In this document: positions 24,680 through 32,573 of the stretch, in pieces
How the letters are laid out: every line of letters begins with the position of its first letter
How positions within the stretch are numbered: position 1 is the stretch's first letter
From: Reyranella sp.
Lineage (GTDB): Bacteria; Pseudomonadota; Alphaproteobacteria; Reyranellales; Reyranellaceae
Assembly (NCBI RefSeq): GCF_030651995.1
Contig: NZ_JAUSBN010000070.1
Span: forward strand, 1 to 44,361
Reading direction: 5' to 3'
DNA length: 44,361 nt
The notes under the pieces: model-generated
The model's database searches: none
What the model was told of the DNA's origin: nothing
The model's input: the letters and a program-made list of their open reading frames with translations, nothing else
Made by a program: the position numbers and the translations under genes

Positions 24680-25435
24680 ATGCGTAGTTTTGTACTGAGC
24701 CTGGCGACACTGTTGGCATTTGCCGGCACGGGCTTCGCCCAGACCAATACAGGGGCTTCGACCGCTCCCAAGGTCAAGACCGCCGCGACCGCGACTACCA
24801 AGACTGCTACCACGAAGAAGAAGACTGCTGCACCCACGAAGTCGGCGAACGTGCAGAAGGCCGCCGCCCAGCAAAAGAAGACACCGCCCACCACGCAGCA
24901 GCAGAAGATGCGCGCGGCCCGTTACGGCGGGTTCGCGCCAGCCGCCGCCGCCCTGGCCGCGCCGGTTCCGACGCCCGATCTCGACCTGTCCAGCCCTCGC
25001 AGCCTCAGCCTGGTGAATTTCAACACCAAGGAAGAGCTGACCGTCACCTACTGGTCGAACGGCGCCTATCACCGCAGTGCGCTCGACCAGCTGAACCAGT
25101 TCCTGCGCGATAGCCGCGACAGCGGCACGACCGAGATGGATCCGCTGCTGTTCGACGTGCTGTGGCACACCGCCCGCATCTCCGGATACGGCGGCCAGGT
25201 CGAGGTCCTGTCGGCCTTCCGCTCGCCCGAGAGCAATGCCTGGCTGGCCAGTGTCAGCCGCGGCGTGGCGCGCGACAGCCAGCACATCAACGGCAACGCC
25301 ATGGACATCCGCTTCCCGGGTGTCCCGGTTTTCCGCATCCGCCAGGCCGCGCGCTCGCTCAACATGGGCGGCGTCGGCTTCTACCCCCGCTCTGGCTTCG
25401 TGCACATCGACACGGGTCCCGTTCGCTACTGGTAA
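24680..25435 (+). CDS. Exported DUF882 (YcbK-like, M15-fold) peptidase
   Basis: A 251-residue exported protein, probably a murein peptidase. A signal peptide at residues 1-20 (MRSFVLSLATLLAFAGTGFA) is followed by a Lys/Thr/Ala-rich linker (about 25-75) and a DUF882 catalytic domain from about 110. The domain starts RSLSLVNFNTKEELTV and carries the zinc-site motif SQHINGNAMDIRF (HxxGxAxD form) and the second site VHIDTG near the C-terminus. The basic linker may bind the cell wall. It is 42 bp after cysG and 5 bp before the macrodomain gene on the same strand. E. coli MepK (YcbK) cuts 3-3 peptidoglycan crosslinks; a similar role is plausible here. Confidence 0.9.
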   Translation: MRSFVLSLATLLAFAGTGFAQTNTGASTAPKVKTAATATTKTATTKKKTAAPTKSANVQKAAAQQKKTPPTTQQQKMRAARYGGFAPAAAALAAPVPTPDLDLSSPRSLSLVNFNTKEELTVTYWSNGAYHRSALDQLNQFLRDSRDSGTTEMDPLLFDVLWHTARISGYGGQVEVLSAFRSPESNAWLASVSRGVARDSQHINGNAMDIRFPGVPVFRIRQAARSLNMGGVGFYPRSGFVHIDTGPVRYW

Positions 25436-25440
25436 AAAAA

Positions 25441-25935
25441 GTGAGCCGCATCGAGATCGTCGAGGGCGACATCACGCGCCTCGACGTCGATGCCATCGTG
25501 AACGCCGCGAAGGAGAGCCTGCTAGGCGGCGGTGGCGTCGACGGCGCCATCCATCGCGCCGCCGGGCCTGAGCTGTTGGCCGAGTGCCGCATGCTGGGCG
25601 GCTGCCCCACCGGTGAAGCAAGAATTACCGCCGGCTACCGCCTCAAGGCGCGCCGCGTCATCCATACGGTCGGTCCGGTCTGGCGCGGCGGCACGCAGGG
25701 CGAGCCTGAACTGCTGGCCCGCTGCTACCGCAACGCGCTGGCGCTCGCCGTCGTGGAAGGTTTGCGAAGCATGGCCTTTCCCGCCATATCGACCGGCATC
25801 TACGGCTATCCGAAGGAAGCCGCCGCCGAGATCGCCGTCCGCGAGGTCCGCCTGATCGGCATGCCCGAGCACGTGATCTTCTGCTGCTTCGATGCGGTTA
25901 CGGCGGACGTCTATCGCGAGATTCTGGGCGGATAA
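25441..25935 (+). CDS. Macrodomain protein, O-acetyl-ADP-ribose deacetylase-like
   Basis: A 164-residue single-domain macrodomain, the YmdB-type ADP-ribose hydrolase fold. Ligand-loop motifs are VDAIVNAAKESLLGGGGVDGAIH, GEARITAGYRLKARRVIHTVGP, and AFPAISTGIYGYP near the C-terminus. The Asn of VNAAK and the Asp of GVDGAIH are the usual catalytic residues. It removes acetyl groups or ADP-ribose from small molecules or proteins. The start is GTG at 25441, only 5 bp after the DUF882 stop, so the two genes are cotranscribed. The stop TAA (25933-25935) is the first three bases of palindromic repeat B1. Confidence 0.92.
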   Translation: MSRIEIVEGDITRLDVDAIVNAAKESLLGGGGVDGAIHRAAGPELLAECRMLGGCPTGEARITAGYRLKARRVIHTVGPVWRGGTQGEPELLARCYRNALALAVVEGLRSMAFPAISTGIYGYPKEAAAEIAVREVRLIGMPEHVIFCCFDAVTADVYREILGG

Positions 25936-26030
25936 AAGGTCCCTCGACTTCGCTTCGCTACGCTCGGGACGACAAAAGTACCCGTCGTCCCGACCGGAGC
26001 GCGCAGCGCGGAGTAGAGGGACCTCTTTTA
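25933..26030. repeat. two-armed palindromic repeat, family B, copy 1
   Basis: A 98-bp inverted repeat. The left arm (25933-25973) runs from TAAAAGGTCCCTC to TCGGGACGAC. The right arm (25984-26030) runs from GTCGTCCCGA to GAGGGACCTCTTTTA, with a 10-nt loop. The inner 10 bp pair perfectly and the outer tips pair with a 2-nt bulge. Each tip reads TAA outward: the left one is the macrodomain stop codon, the right one is the GIY-YIG stop codon on the minus strand. Confidence 0.9.
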
Positions 26031-26315
26031 GCCGTCGATTTCGCCCGACAGGTCCCGCCAGTCCGGATTGGAACGGTTGATCAATGCGACCTTCTTGCCG
26101 CGATTCCAGTTCTTCAACTGCTTCTCGCGCGCGATGGCATCAGGCGCTGTTTCATGCGGCTCGACGAAAATGAGCCGGTCGATCTTGTACTTGGCAGTAT
26201 GGATCACGCGGCCGAGTCGATGCTCTTCGAGACGTCTTGGCAGGTTGGTCGTGACGCCAATGTACAGCGCGCGCCCGGTGGCACTCGCCAGTATGTAGAC
26301 CACGGGCTGCCGCAT
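26028..26315 (-). CDS. GIY-YIG endonuclease-domain protein
   Basis: A 95-residue protein of the small GIY-YIG (UvrC-N-like, UPF0213-type) group. The catalytic core is visible: VVYILA (Y7), LYIGVTTNLPRRLEEH (Y18, with R27/R28) and REKQLKNWNRGKK (E64, N69, K-rich), ending NPDWRDL. The family cuts DNA, but small stand-alone members have no assigned target. The gene fills the space between two family B palindromes. The ATG at 26315 sits on the tip of copy B2, whose sequence supplies the probable ribosome binding site GAGGGA about 6 bp upstream; the TAA stop is the tip of copy B1. It has no other leader or trailer. This suggests it travels with, or acts on, these repeats. Confidence 0.9.
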   Translation of the reverse strand: MRQPVVYILASATGRALYIGVTTNLPRRLEEHRLGRVIHTAKYKIDRLIFVEPHETAPDAIAREKQLKNWNRGKKVALINRSNPDWRDLSGEIDG

Positions 26316-26429
26316 AAAAGGTCCCTCGACTTCGCTTCGCTCCGCTCGGGACGACGGGAAATAATATCGCGTCTTCGTCTCCGTCGTCCCGACCGGAGCG
26401 CGCAGCGCGTAGCGGAGGGAGCTCTCTTA
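26315..26429. repeat. two-armed palindromic repeat, family B, copy 2
   Basis: The left arm (26315-26355) differs from copy B1 at a single base, TAAAAGGTCCCTC through TCGGGACGAC. The right arm (26383-26429) starts GTCGTCCCGA and ends GGAGGGAGCTCTCTTA. The loop is 27 nt and unlike that of B1. The left tip abuts the GIY-YIG start codon; the right tip is the TAA stop of the DUF924 gene on the minus strand. Confidence 0.9.
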
Positions 26430-27002
26430 CTGCCCGTATCTGTTGGCGTTCTTCAGGTACTCGAGCTCCTCCGCCGTCGTGCTGCGGCCCAGCACCTCGT
26501 TGCGATGGGGGAAGCGGCCGAAGCGGGCGACGACGTCGCGATGGTCCAGGGCCGACTTGATGTTGTTCTCGCCGCCGATCGTCTCGAACAGGGCGCAGGC
26601 GAGCTGCTGGTCGGCGAGATGCTCGCTGTGGCCGAACGGCATGTAGAAGAACAGCCGCATGTCGACGGGAAAGACCGACGGATAGAAGCGCGCCAGCGCG
26701 TAACGCGCGATTTCGATGGCCCGGGCATCGCCCGCAAAGGCGCGCGCCGTCTTGCGGAAGCAGTTCCGGGTGAACTGGTCGCAGAGCAGGATGAGCGCCA
26801 GCGCGCCCTCGGGCGAATCCTTCCAGGCGTCGAGTTCGCCCGCGATGGCCCGCTCGATCGCGGGACCGAATCGTCCGATGGTCTCGGCGTCGAATTCCGG
26901 CGTGCTCTTCCACCAGATGTCTCGCGGCTTGCCGTGATCGGGGTGGCCAAGCGGCAGGAACCAGAAATCGATGATGTCGCGGATGGACGGCGGCTGTGTC
27001 AT
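26427..27002 (-). CDS. DUF924 family protein
   Basis: A 191-residue protein of the DUF924 family, whose function is unknown; the fold is an all-helical TPR-like bundle. Landmarks are DIIDFWFLPLGHPDHGKPRDIWW at the N-terminus, LALILLCDQFTRNCFRKTARAF in the middle, RLFFYMPFGHSEHLADQQ and the C-terminal VARFGRFPHRNEVLGR block, all strongly conserved in the family. Upstream lies a 47-bp gap to the divergent sulfatase start. The TAA stop coincides with the end of repeat B2. No operon partner is evident, since the GIY-YIG gene downstream has its own repeat-borne start region. Confidence 0.92.
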   Translation of the reverse strand: MTQPPSIRDIIDFWFLPLGHPDHGKPRDIWWKSTPEFDAETIGRFGPAIERAIAGELDAWKDSPEGALALILLCDQFTRNCFRKTARAFAGDARAIEIARYALARFYPSVFPVDMRLFFYMPFGHSEHLADQQLACALFETIGGENNIKSALDHRDVVARFGRFPHRNEVLGRSTTAEELEYLKNANRYGQ

Positions 27003-27049
27003 GCGGCTTAGTTAGACAGGGCACGCAGAAGCCGTCGAGTGAGGAAACC

Positions 27050-28615
27050 GTGGGCAAGGTCAAAAACGTTCTGTTCATCATGTGCGACCAGCTGCGCGCG
27101 GACCATCTGTCCTGCGCCGGCCATCCGCATCTGAAGACGCCGGCGATCGATGCGCTGGCGGCGCGCGGCGTGCGCTTCCCGCGCGCTTATGTGCAGTCCG
27201 GTGTCTGCGGCCCCAGCCGCATGAGCTTCTACACCGGCCGCTACGTGTCGAGCCACGGCGCCACCTGGAACCGCGTGCCGCTCTCCCTGCGCGAGAAGAC
27301 GCTCGGCGAGTTCCTGTCGGCCGCCGGGATCCGCGTGGCGCTGGCCGGCAAGACCCATGTGCTGCCCGATCTCGAAGCATTTGAGCGGTTCGGCATCGAG
27401 GGCGGTTCGGCCCTGGAAGCGCTGATGCGCGCCGGCCGCTTCGAGGAGCTGGATCGCTACGACGGCCACTCGCCGCCCGGCGCGGAGAGCGGCTATGCCG
27501 ACTATCTGCGGCGTAACGGTTACGTTTCCGACGATCCGTGGAACGACTTCGTGATCGCCGCCGACGGGCCCGGCGGCGAGAAGGCCTCGGGCTGGCACAT
27601 GCGCAACGTCCACCTGCCGGCGCGCGTGAAGGAGGAGCATTCCGAGACCGCCTACATGACGCGCGAGGCGATGCGCTTCATCGACGAGATGGGCGAGAAG
27701 CCGTGGTGCCTGCATCTCAGCTACGTGAAGCCGCACTGGCCCTACATGGCGCCGGCGCCCTATCACAACATGTACGGCGCCGCGGATATTCTGCCGCTCA
27801 ATCGCGACGAGCAGGAGAGGGCGAACGAGCATCCCGTGCTGGCCGCCTATCGCGAGATGGAGGAATCGGTTTCCTTCAGCCGGCCCGAGGCGCCGGGCAT
27901 TGTGCGGCCGGCCTATATGGGCCTGATCCGCCAGCTCGACGACTGGCTGGGCCGCCTGTTCGCGCACATGGAACGGGCCGGCCGGCTCGACGACACGCTG
28001 ATCATCTTCACCGCCGACCATGGCGACTTCCTGGGCGACCACTGGCTGGGCGAAAAGGAAATGTTCTACGAGGAGGCGCAGCGCGTGCCCTTCATCGTGG
28101 TCGATCCCGATCCCGAGGCCGACCTGACGCGCGGCACGGTCGACGAACGCTTCGTCGAGGCGATCGACGTCGTGCCGACCATCCTCGAGACCTTGGGCCT
28201 GCCGCCGCAGGATCATCTGCTGGAGGGGCGTTCGCTGCTGCCGCTGCTGCGCAGGATCCATCTCGACACGTGGCGCGACGCGGTGTTCTCCGAACTCGAC
28301 TATTCCTTCCGCGAGGCGCGTACGATCCTCGGCCGCAAGCCCGACGAATGCCGCGCCATCATGGTCCGCACCGACCGCTGGAAATACGTCTGGTGGCAGG
28401 GCTACCGGCCGATGCTGTTCGATCTCGTCAACGACCCGAAGGAGCGGCGCGATCTCGGCGCCGACCTGACCTATGCGCCGATCTTCCGTGAGATGGAGGA
28501 GCGGCTGAACGCCTGGGCGAAGGCGCGCAAGAACCGCGTCACGGTCGACGACGCCTATGTCGCGGCGCGTACGGCCAAGCATCGCCAGCACGGCATCTTC
28601 TTCGGCCAGTGGTAA
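27050..28615 (+). CDS. Sulfatase-family hydrolase (formylglycine type)
   Basis: A 521-residue member of the alkaline phosphatase/sulfatase superfamily that hydrolyses sulfate, phosphate or phosphonate esters. The N-terminal metal site is VLFIMCDQLRADHL. The formylglycine signature is CGPSR with C53, followed by MSFYTGRYVSSHG. Later metal-site segments are LIIFTADHGDFLGDHWLGEKEMFYEE and, nearby, VPFIVVDP. The start is GTG at 27050 with GAGGAAA just before it; the frame open further upstream overlaps the divergent DUF924 start. No signal peptide is present, so it is cytoplasmic, as in phosphonate monoester hydrolases and choline-sulfatase-like enzymes. Maturation needs a formylglycine-generating enzyme encoded elsewhere. 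The substrate is unknown. The GST-like gene follows directly. Confidence 0.9.
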   Translation: MGKVKNVLFIMCDQLRADHLSCAGHPHLKTPAIDALAARGVRFPRAYVQSGVCGPSRMSFYTGRYVSSHGATWNRVPLSLREKTLGEFLSAAGIRVALAGKTHVLPDLEAFERFGIEGGSALEALMRAGRFEELDRYDGHSPPGAESGYADYLRRNGYVSDDPWNDFVIAADGPGGEKASGWHMRNVHLPARVKEEHSETAYMTREAMRFIDEMGEKPWCLHLSYVKPHWPYMAPAPYHNMYGAADILPLNRDEQERANEHPVLAAYREMEESVSFSRPEAPGIVRPAYMGLIRQLDDWLGRLFAHMERAGRLDDTLIIFTADHGDFLGDHWLGEKEMFYEEAQRVPFIVVDPDPEADLTRGTVDERFVEAIDVVPTILETLGLPPQDHLLEGRSLLPLLRRIHLDTWRDAVFSELDYSFREARTILGRKPDECRAIMVRTDRWKYVWWQGYRPMLFDLVNDPKERRDLGADLTYAPIFREMEERLNAWAKARKNRVTVDDAYVAARTAKHRQHGIFFGQW

Positions 28616-28628
28616 AATGAGTGGTGAC

Positions 28629-29636
28629 ATGAGCACGACCCCCTACATCCTTCACGGCTTCGGCCCGTCGCCCTATTCGGTGAAGATGCGCGCGATCCTG
28701 CGCTATCGCCGGCTGCCCTTTATCTGGAAGGCCGTGGGCTGGCCGCGCGACGTCGCGGTCGCGGCGGGCCTGCCGCCCGTGATCCCGGCGCTGACGTTCC
28801 CCGACGGCACGGTGATGAACGATTCGACGCCGCTCGCTCATGCGCTGGAACGCGCCCATCCCGGCCAGCGCTCGATCATTCCAGATGATCCGGCGCACGC
28901 CTATCTCAGCGACCTGCTGGAGGATTTCGGCGACGAGTGGGTCACCAAGATGATGTTCCACTATCGCTGGTTCTATGCGCCCGACCGCGCGTTCGCCCAG
29001 GATTGGGTGATCACCTCGCGCAATCCGCAGATGCCGGAGGCCGAGCGGCGCGAGGCGATGAAGGCCTTCAACGACCGTCAGGTGGGCCGCATGGCGATGG
29101 TCGGCTGCACCGAGGGCAACCGTCCGATCATCGAGGACAGCTACCGCTTCATCCTCGACACGCTCGATCGCCACGTGCGCCGGATGGAGTACCTGTTCGG
29201 CTCGCGGCCGTCTCTGGCAGAGTTCGGCCTGTTCGGCCAGCTGCAGATCCTGTCAGTCGATCCGACGCCGATGATGGAGATGCGGGCGCGGGCGCCCGAC
29301 GTCTATTGCTGGCTGCTGCGTCTCGACGATGCGTCGGGCGTCGAGGGCGAATGGCTGGCGGCTGACGCGCCGTTGCCGGAAGGCGTGACCGCGTTGCTCA
29401 AGCACTGCGGCGAAACCTATCTGCCGTTCCTCGCCGCCAATCGCGCGGCGCTCGAAAGCGGCGCGCCCTCTGTCGATCTCGACATTCTCGGCCGGCCATG
29501 GAGCCAGGCGCCCTTCCGCTACCAGGCCAAGTGCTACGACGCGTTGCGCAAGAAGCTGGCGGCGTTGCCGGCCGACGTGCGCCGGCGGCTCGATCCCGTA
29601 CTCGAAGCGACAGGCTGCCTGCGCTGGCTGGAGTAG
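28629..29636 (+). CDS. Glutathione S-transferase-fold protein, large
   Basis: A 335-residue protein with an N-terminal thioredoxin-like GST domain (YILHGFGPSPYSVKMRAILRYRRLP), a PALTFPDGTVMNDSTPLAHALE glutathione-site-like segment and an extended helical C-terminal domain (LAEFGLFGQLQILSVDPTP, YCWLLRLDDASG). It is longer than ordinary GSTs (about 200-230 residues) and resembles the large family often found beside catabolic genes. An ATG at 28617, four codons upstream, is an equally possible start; neither has a strong ribosome binding site. It follows the sulfatase by a few bases, so the two are probably cotranscribed. Whether it uses glutathione is unknown. Confidence 0.82.
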   Translation: MSTTPYILHGFGPSPYSVKMRAILRYRRLPFIWKAVGWPRDVAVAAGLPPVIPALTFPDGTVMNDSTPLAHALERAHPGQRSIIPDDPAHAYLSDLLEDFGDEWVTKMMFHYRWFYAPDRAFAQDWVITSRNPQMPEAERREAMKAFNDRQVGRMAMVGCTEGNRPIIEDSYRFILDTLDRHVRRMEYLFGSRPSLAEFGLFGQLQILSVDPTPMMEMRARAPDVYCWLLRLDDASGVEGEWLAADAPLPEGVTALLKHCGETYLPFLAANRAALESGAPSVDLDILGRPWSQAPFRYQAKCYDALRKKLAALPADVRRRLDPVLEATGCLRWLE

Positions 29637-29663
29637 CGTGTGCTTTCGACGTGGTGAATCCGC

Positions 29664-30428
29664 TCAGAACTCCATCGGGTCGCGGAAGTGCGCCTTGAAG
29701 ATGCGATCGCGGTGTTCGACCAGGATCGGGTCGAGCGCCGCCACGATCTGCGGGTCGGTGGCAGTGAAGGCCGGGCGTGAAGCCTCCCGGATAGGACACT
29801 GCGCGGCGGGCAGCGGCACAATCATGTTCATGATCGACGTCCAGTAGATGTCGACGCAGCTCAACCCTTCGCCCACGAAGTAGGGCACGCCGCGTGCCTG
29901 TTGCGCGCGGAGCTGTGTCGAGAGCCCGCGCAGGGTGGCGCCGATGCGCGCACCCGCCGCCGCCGAGTCGTCGGCGTCGAAGCCGTATTTGTCGATCAGC
30001 GGCGCCATGCGCGCGCCTACACCGGCCTTCACGGCCATCGCGAACATCTGCAGGCGGCGGTTCCAGGCGATGCCGCCTTCGCCCAGGATCTCGTGGCCGA
30101 GTCCGATGGCCAGCGCGCGCTGCAGCGGATCGGCGGGGAGAAGGGCGGGTGTCGGTGCGAGGCGCTCGGCCAGCAGCAGGATGTCGAGCCAGCGGTTGAG
30201 CGGCGGGCCGTCGCGCCAGGCGACGACGGGTCCGCTGTTCTGGCCCGACCAGGTCACGATCTCTTCATTGGCGGCGCCGACATCGAGCGGGGCGGCGACA
30301 TAGTCCAGTCGCTTGATCTCGAGGATCGTCTTGGCGGCCTGGCTCCACGGGCTCGGCACGCCGCGCACCAGCACGATGCGCAGTCCGTCGTGGCCGATGA
30401 TCTCGGCGGGAGTCCTGTAAACCAGCAT
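29664..30428 (-). CDS. Glutathione S-transferase-like protein
   Basis: A 254-residue protein with a GST-like N-terminal fold: RIVLVRGVPSPWSQAAKTILEIKRLDY starts the thioredoxin domain, followed by SGQNSGPVVAWRDGPPLNRWLDILLLAERL, where glutathione-site residues would lie. The helical C-terminal domain ends VEHRDRIFKAHFRDPMEF. No CXXC or clear catalytic Ser/Cys is visible, so enzymatic activity is uncertain. The ATG is at 30428. It converges with the preceding larger GST-like gene (27 bp between the stop codons), and 175 bp separate it from the divergent cyclase gene, which should hold both promoters. Confidence 0.75.
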   Translation of the reverse strand: MLVYRTPAEIIGHDGLRIVLVRGVPSPWSQAAKTILEIKRLDYVAAPLDVGAANEEIVTWSGQNSGPVVAWRDGPPLNRWLDILLLAERLAPTPALLPADPLQRALAIGLGHEILGEGGIAWNRRLQMFAMAVKAGVGARMAPLIDKYGFDADDSAAAGARIGATLRGLSTQLRAQQARGVPYFVGEGLSCVDIYWTSIMNMIVPLPAAQCPIREASRPAFTATDPQIVAALDPILVEHRDRIFKAHFRDPMEF

Positions 30429-30603
30429 GGCGTCTCCTTCGGCGGCAATCTTTGTGGTCGCACGAGGGCAAAGCCAACGATCATTTCGATGGCTTGAGAC
30501 GAGAATTTCTCACACCGTCATTCACGCTTCTTTGAACGAAACTCCGTTCACGCGCACACGCTGAGCGCGTAAGCCGTTCAGCCCGTTCGGAAAACGCAGG
30601 AAC

Positions 30604-31980
30604 ATGTCATCAGCCCTCACCCAGGATGGCGCCGTCTCGCGCCTGCGGCTCCGGCTCCAGGAAGAAGAGCATAACGGCCTCGCCTTCGCGTTCCGCTTCC
30701 GGCTGATCGCGCTCGGCATCGTCGCGGTCTGGCTGCTGTTCGCCGCCGGACCGGCGCGTGTCGGCATCGGCGTCGGCGCCTGCGTGACGATGATGGCGTC
30801 GGCCTGGATCGTCTATGCGCTGCGCGGCTCGCCCCACGCGCGGGCGGTGCAGCTCGCCGTCACCGTGCTCGACGTGACGGTCATCACGATCGGCACGCTC
30901 GTGCCGATTCCCGGCGCGCCGGACAATGGCCTGTGGCTCGAACAGGTGTTCGGCCGCCGCTCGCTGTTCCTCTACCTGGTCATCTATCTCACCGCGAGCG
31001 CGCTCAGCTATTCGGTGCGCACCGTGATCCTGACCGGCGCGGCCTCGCTGGTGGCGCTGATCGGTAGCTTCATCTGGACCGCGCTCGACCAGGCCCGCGC
31101 CTACGGCATCGATCTCGCGGGCACGGCCGACCTCTGGCCGATGGCACGGGGCATCTTCGCGCGGCTGATCGGTCCCGGCTTCGTGACGCCCGAGGCCTTC
31201 CTGATCCAGCAGCTCATCTTCATGACGCTGTGCACCGGCTTCATCGCGATCGCGGTGTGGCGGGCCCGCGCCCATCTCGGCCGTACCCTCTCGGCGGAGG
31301 GCGAACGCAACAATCTCGCGCGCTACTTCTCGCCCAACCTCGTCGATCGCCTGGCCGGCGCCGAGAACGATTTCGAGGCCGGCCGCGAGAGCAAGGCCAC
31401 CGTGCTGTTCGTCGATGTCGTGGGCTTCACGCGCCTGATGGAAGGGCAACCGCCGCAGCAGACCATCAATTTCCTGCGCGTCTTCCATCAGCGCATGGCC
31501 GAATGCATCTTCGCCCACGGCGGCACGCTCGACAAATTCATCGGCGACGGCGTCATGGCGACCTTCGGCACACCGGACGCCCAGCCCGACGACGAGACCC
31601 GCGCGCTGCGCTGTGCCCTCGGCATGGTGCGGTCGGTCGAGGCCTGGAACCGCGGCCGTCGGACACGCGGCCTGCCGGTGGTGCGCATCGCCGTCGGCGT
31701 GCATGTCGGGCCCGTGCTGATGGGCGCCATCGGCAGTCCCAACCGTCTCGAATACAGCGCCGTCGGCGACACGGTGAACGTGGCGAGCCGGCTGGAGCAT
31801 CTCGCGCGGGCACACGATGCGGTCATCGTCGCCAGCGCCGAGACGCTGGCCGCCGCCGTCAACTCGGGCGGCTTCGGCGCGGCCGACAGCAGGCACTTTC
31901 GTCCCGTCGGCGCGGTCCAGGTTCCCGGTCGCGGCGAGCCGGTCGAGGTCTTCGTGGTAGGGCTGAATGGGAAAGCTTGA
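30604..31980 (+). CDS. Multi-pass membrane class III adenylate/guanylate cyclase
   Basis: A 458-residue cyclase. About six transmembrane helices occupy residues 30-230 (FRLIALGIVAVWLLFAAGPA, AVQLAVTVLDVTVITIGTLV, LFLYLVIYLTASALSY, IQQLIFMTLCTGFIAIAVW), followed by a short linker (ARYFSPNLVDRLAG) that commonly precedes such catalytic domains. The catalytic domain at about 262-430 has both metal aspartates: D271 in LFVDVVGFTRL and D315 in FIGDGVMATF, and the SAVGDTVNVASRLE motif. It probably makes cAMP in response to a membrane or quinone-linked signal. It is the last coding gene before a degraded region; its C-terminal coding sequence (RGEPVEVFVV) recurs as a short relic at about 34050-34100. 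Confidence 0.92.
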   Translation: MSSALTQDGAVSRLRLRLQEEEHNGLAFAFRFRLIALGIVAVWLLFAAGPARVGIGVGACVTMMASAWIVYALRGSPHARAVQLAVTVLDVTVITIGTLVPIPGAPDNGLWLEQVFGRRSLFLYLVIYLTASALSYSVRTVILTGAASLVALIGSFIWTALDQARAYGIDLAGTADLWPMARGIFARLIGPGFVTPEAFLIQQLIFMTLCTGFIAIAVWRARAHLGRTLSAEGERNNLARYFSPNLVDRLAGAENDFEAGRESKATVLFVDVVGFTRLMEGQPPQQTINFLRVFHQRMAECIFAHGGTLDKFIGDGVMATFGTPDAQPDDETRALRCALGMVRSVEAWNRGRRTRGLPVVRIAVGVHVGPVLMGAIGSPNRLEYSAVGDTVNVASRLEHLARAHDAVIVASAETLAAAVNSGGFGAADSRHFRPVGAVQVPGRGEPVEVFVVGLNGKA

Positions 31981-32188
31981 GTCTTTCCATAGGCTTAGGG
32001 CGGCATAACCAACCAAGAATGCAATTCGGGAGGCCTAACCGCCGGTGCGATCCCCGCTCTCATCATTGAGACAGGCCGGAGAAAGGGCTGTGATCAAGTT
32101 GCCGCTTTGGTAGGAAATCGACATTTATCTCTGGTTGTTCCTTGAAAGAAGATCGCTAGCAAGATTCAATCACTCAAGGAGGGCCACA

Positions 32189-32380
32189 ATGAACAATAAA
32201 ACACTGTACGTCTCAAGCCATGGCCGTGATGGCGGGGTAGTAAAGCGAAGCGGATCTGCAAATCCTACGTCAACTCATTCAACGCAGTCTGCTGCGTGGA
32301 TTGAGGCGCGTCGATTGGCTCGAGGGGCAGGCGGAGAGGTGCGGCTATTGCCGCTACTGTTCCCGCTGTTGAACCAATAG
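32189..32380 (+). CDS. DUF2188-like small protein, C-terminus replaced
   Basis: A 63-residue ORF with a strong ribosome binding site (AAGGAGG at about 32177-32183) before the ATG. Residues about 5-48 match the DUF2188 pattern: YVSSHGRDGGVVKRSGSANP, then THSTQSAAWIEARRLARGAGGEV. In intact members this continues into a polar HGRDGRI-type tail. Here it ends LLPLLFPLLNQ instead, so the gene is probably truncated at about 32343, where sequence belonging to the antisense beta-family relic begins. The surroundings are visibly less GC-rich than the rest of the window. DUF2188 proteins are small, functionally unassigned and frequent in accessory regions. Product function is doubtful. Confidence 0.55.
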   Translation: MNNKTLYVSSHGRDGGVVKRSGSANPTSTHSTQSAAWIEARRLARGAGGEVRLLPLLFPLLNQ

Positions 32381-32573
32381 AATTGAAGTTGAACAGCCCA
32401 TCTAGCCCGAGTGGACGCCCAGCCCACGCTTGACTGATCCGGGTCAGCACCCTTGCTGAAGTCGTTGTTGGCAAATGGAGGATCGGGAAGATGCGATCCT
32501 TCTCAGTGGGCGTGAGTTGCGAAAGAGCAATAGCTTCACCGGCTCTGACCTGCCCTGATTCTTCGGACCACGG

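Noticed and set aside
25933..26429. Two repeats 285 bp apart read as a minimal CRISPR array
   Set aside because: Each unit is an inverted repeat with its own loop, and a protein gene separates the copies; no spacer/direct-repeat structure or cas genes.
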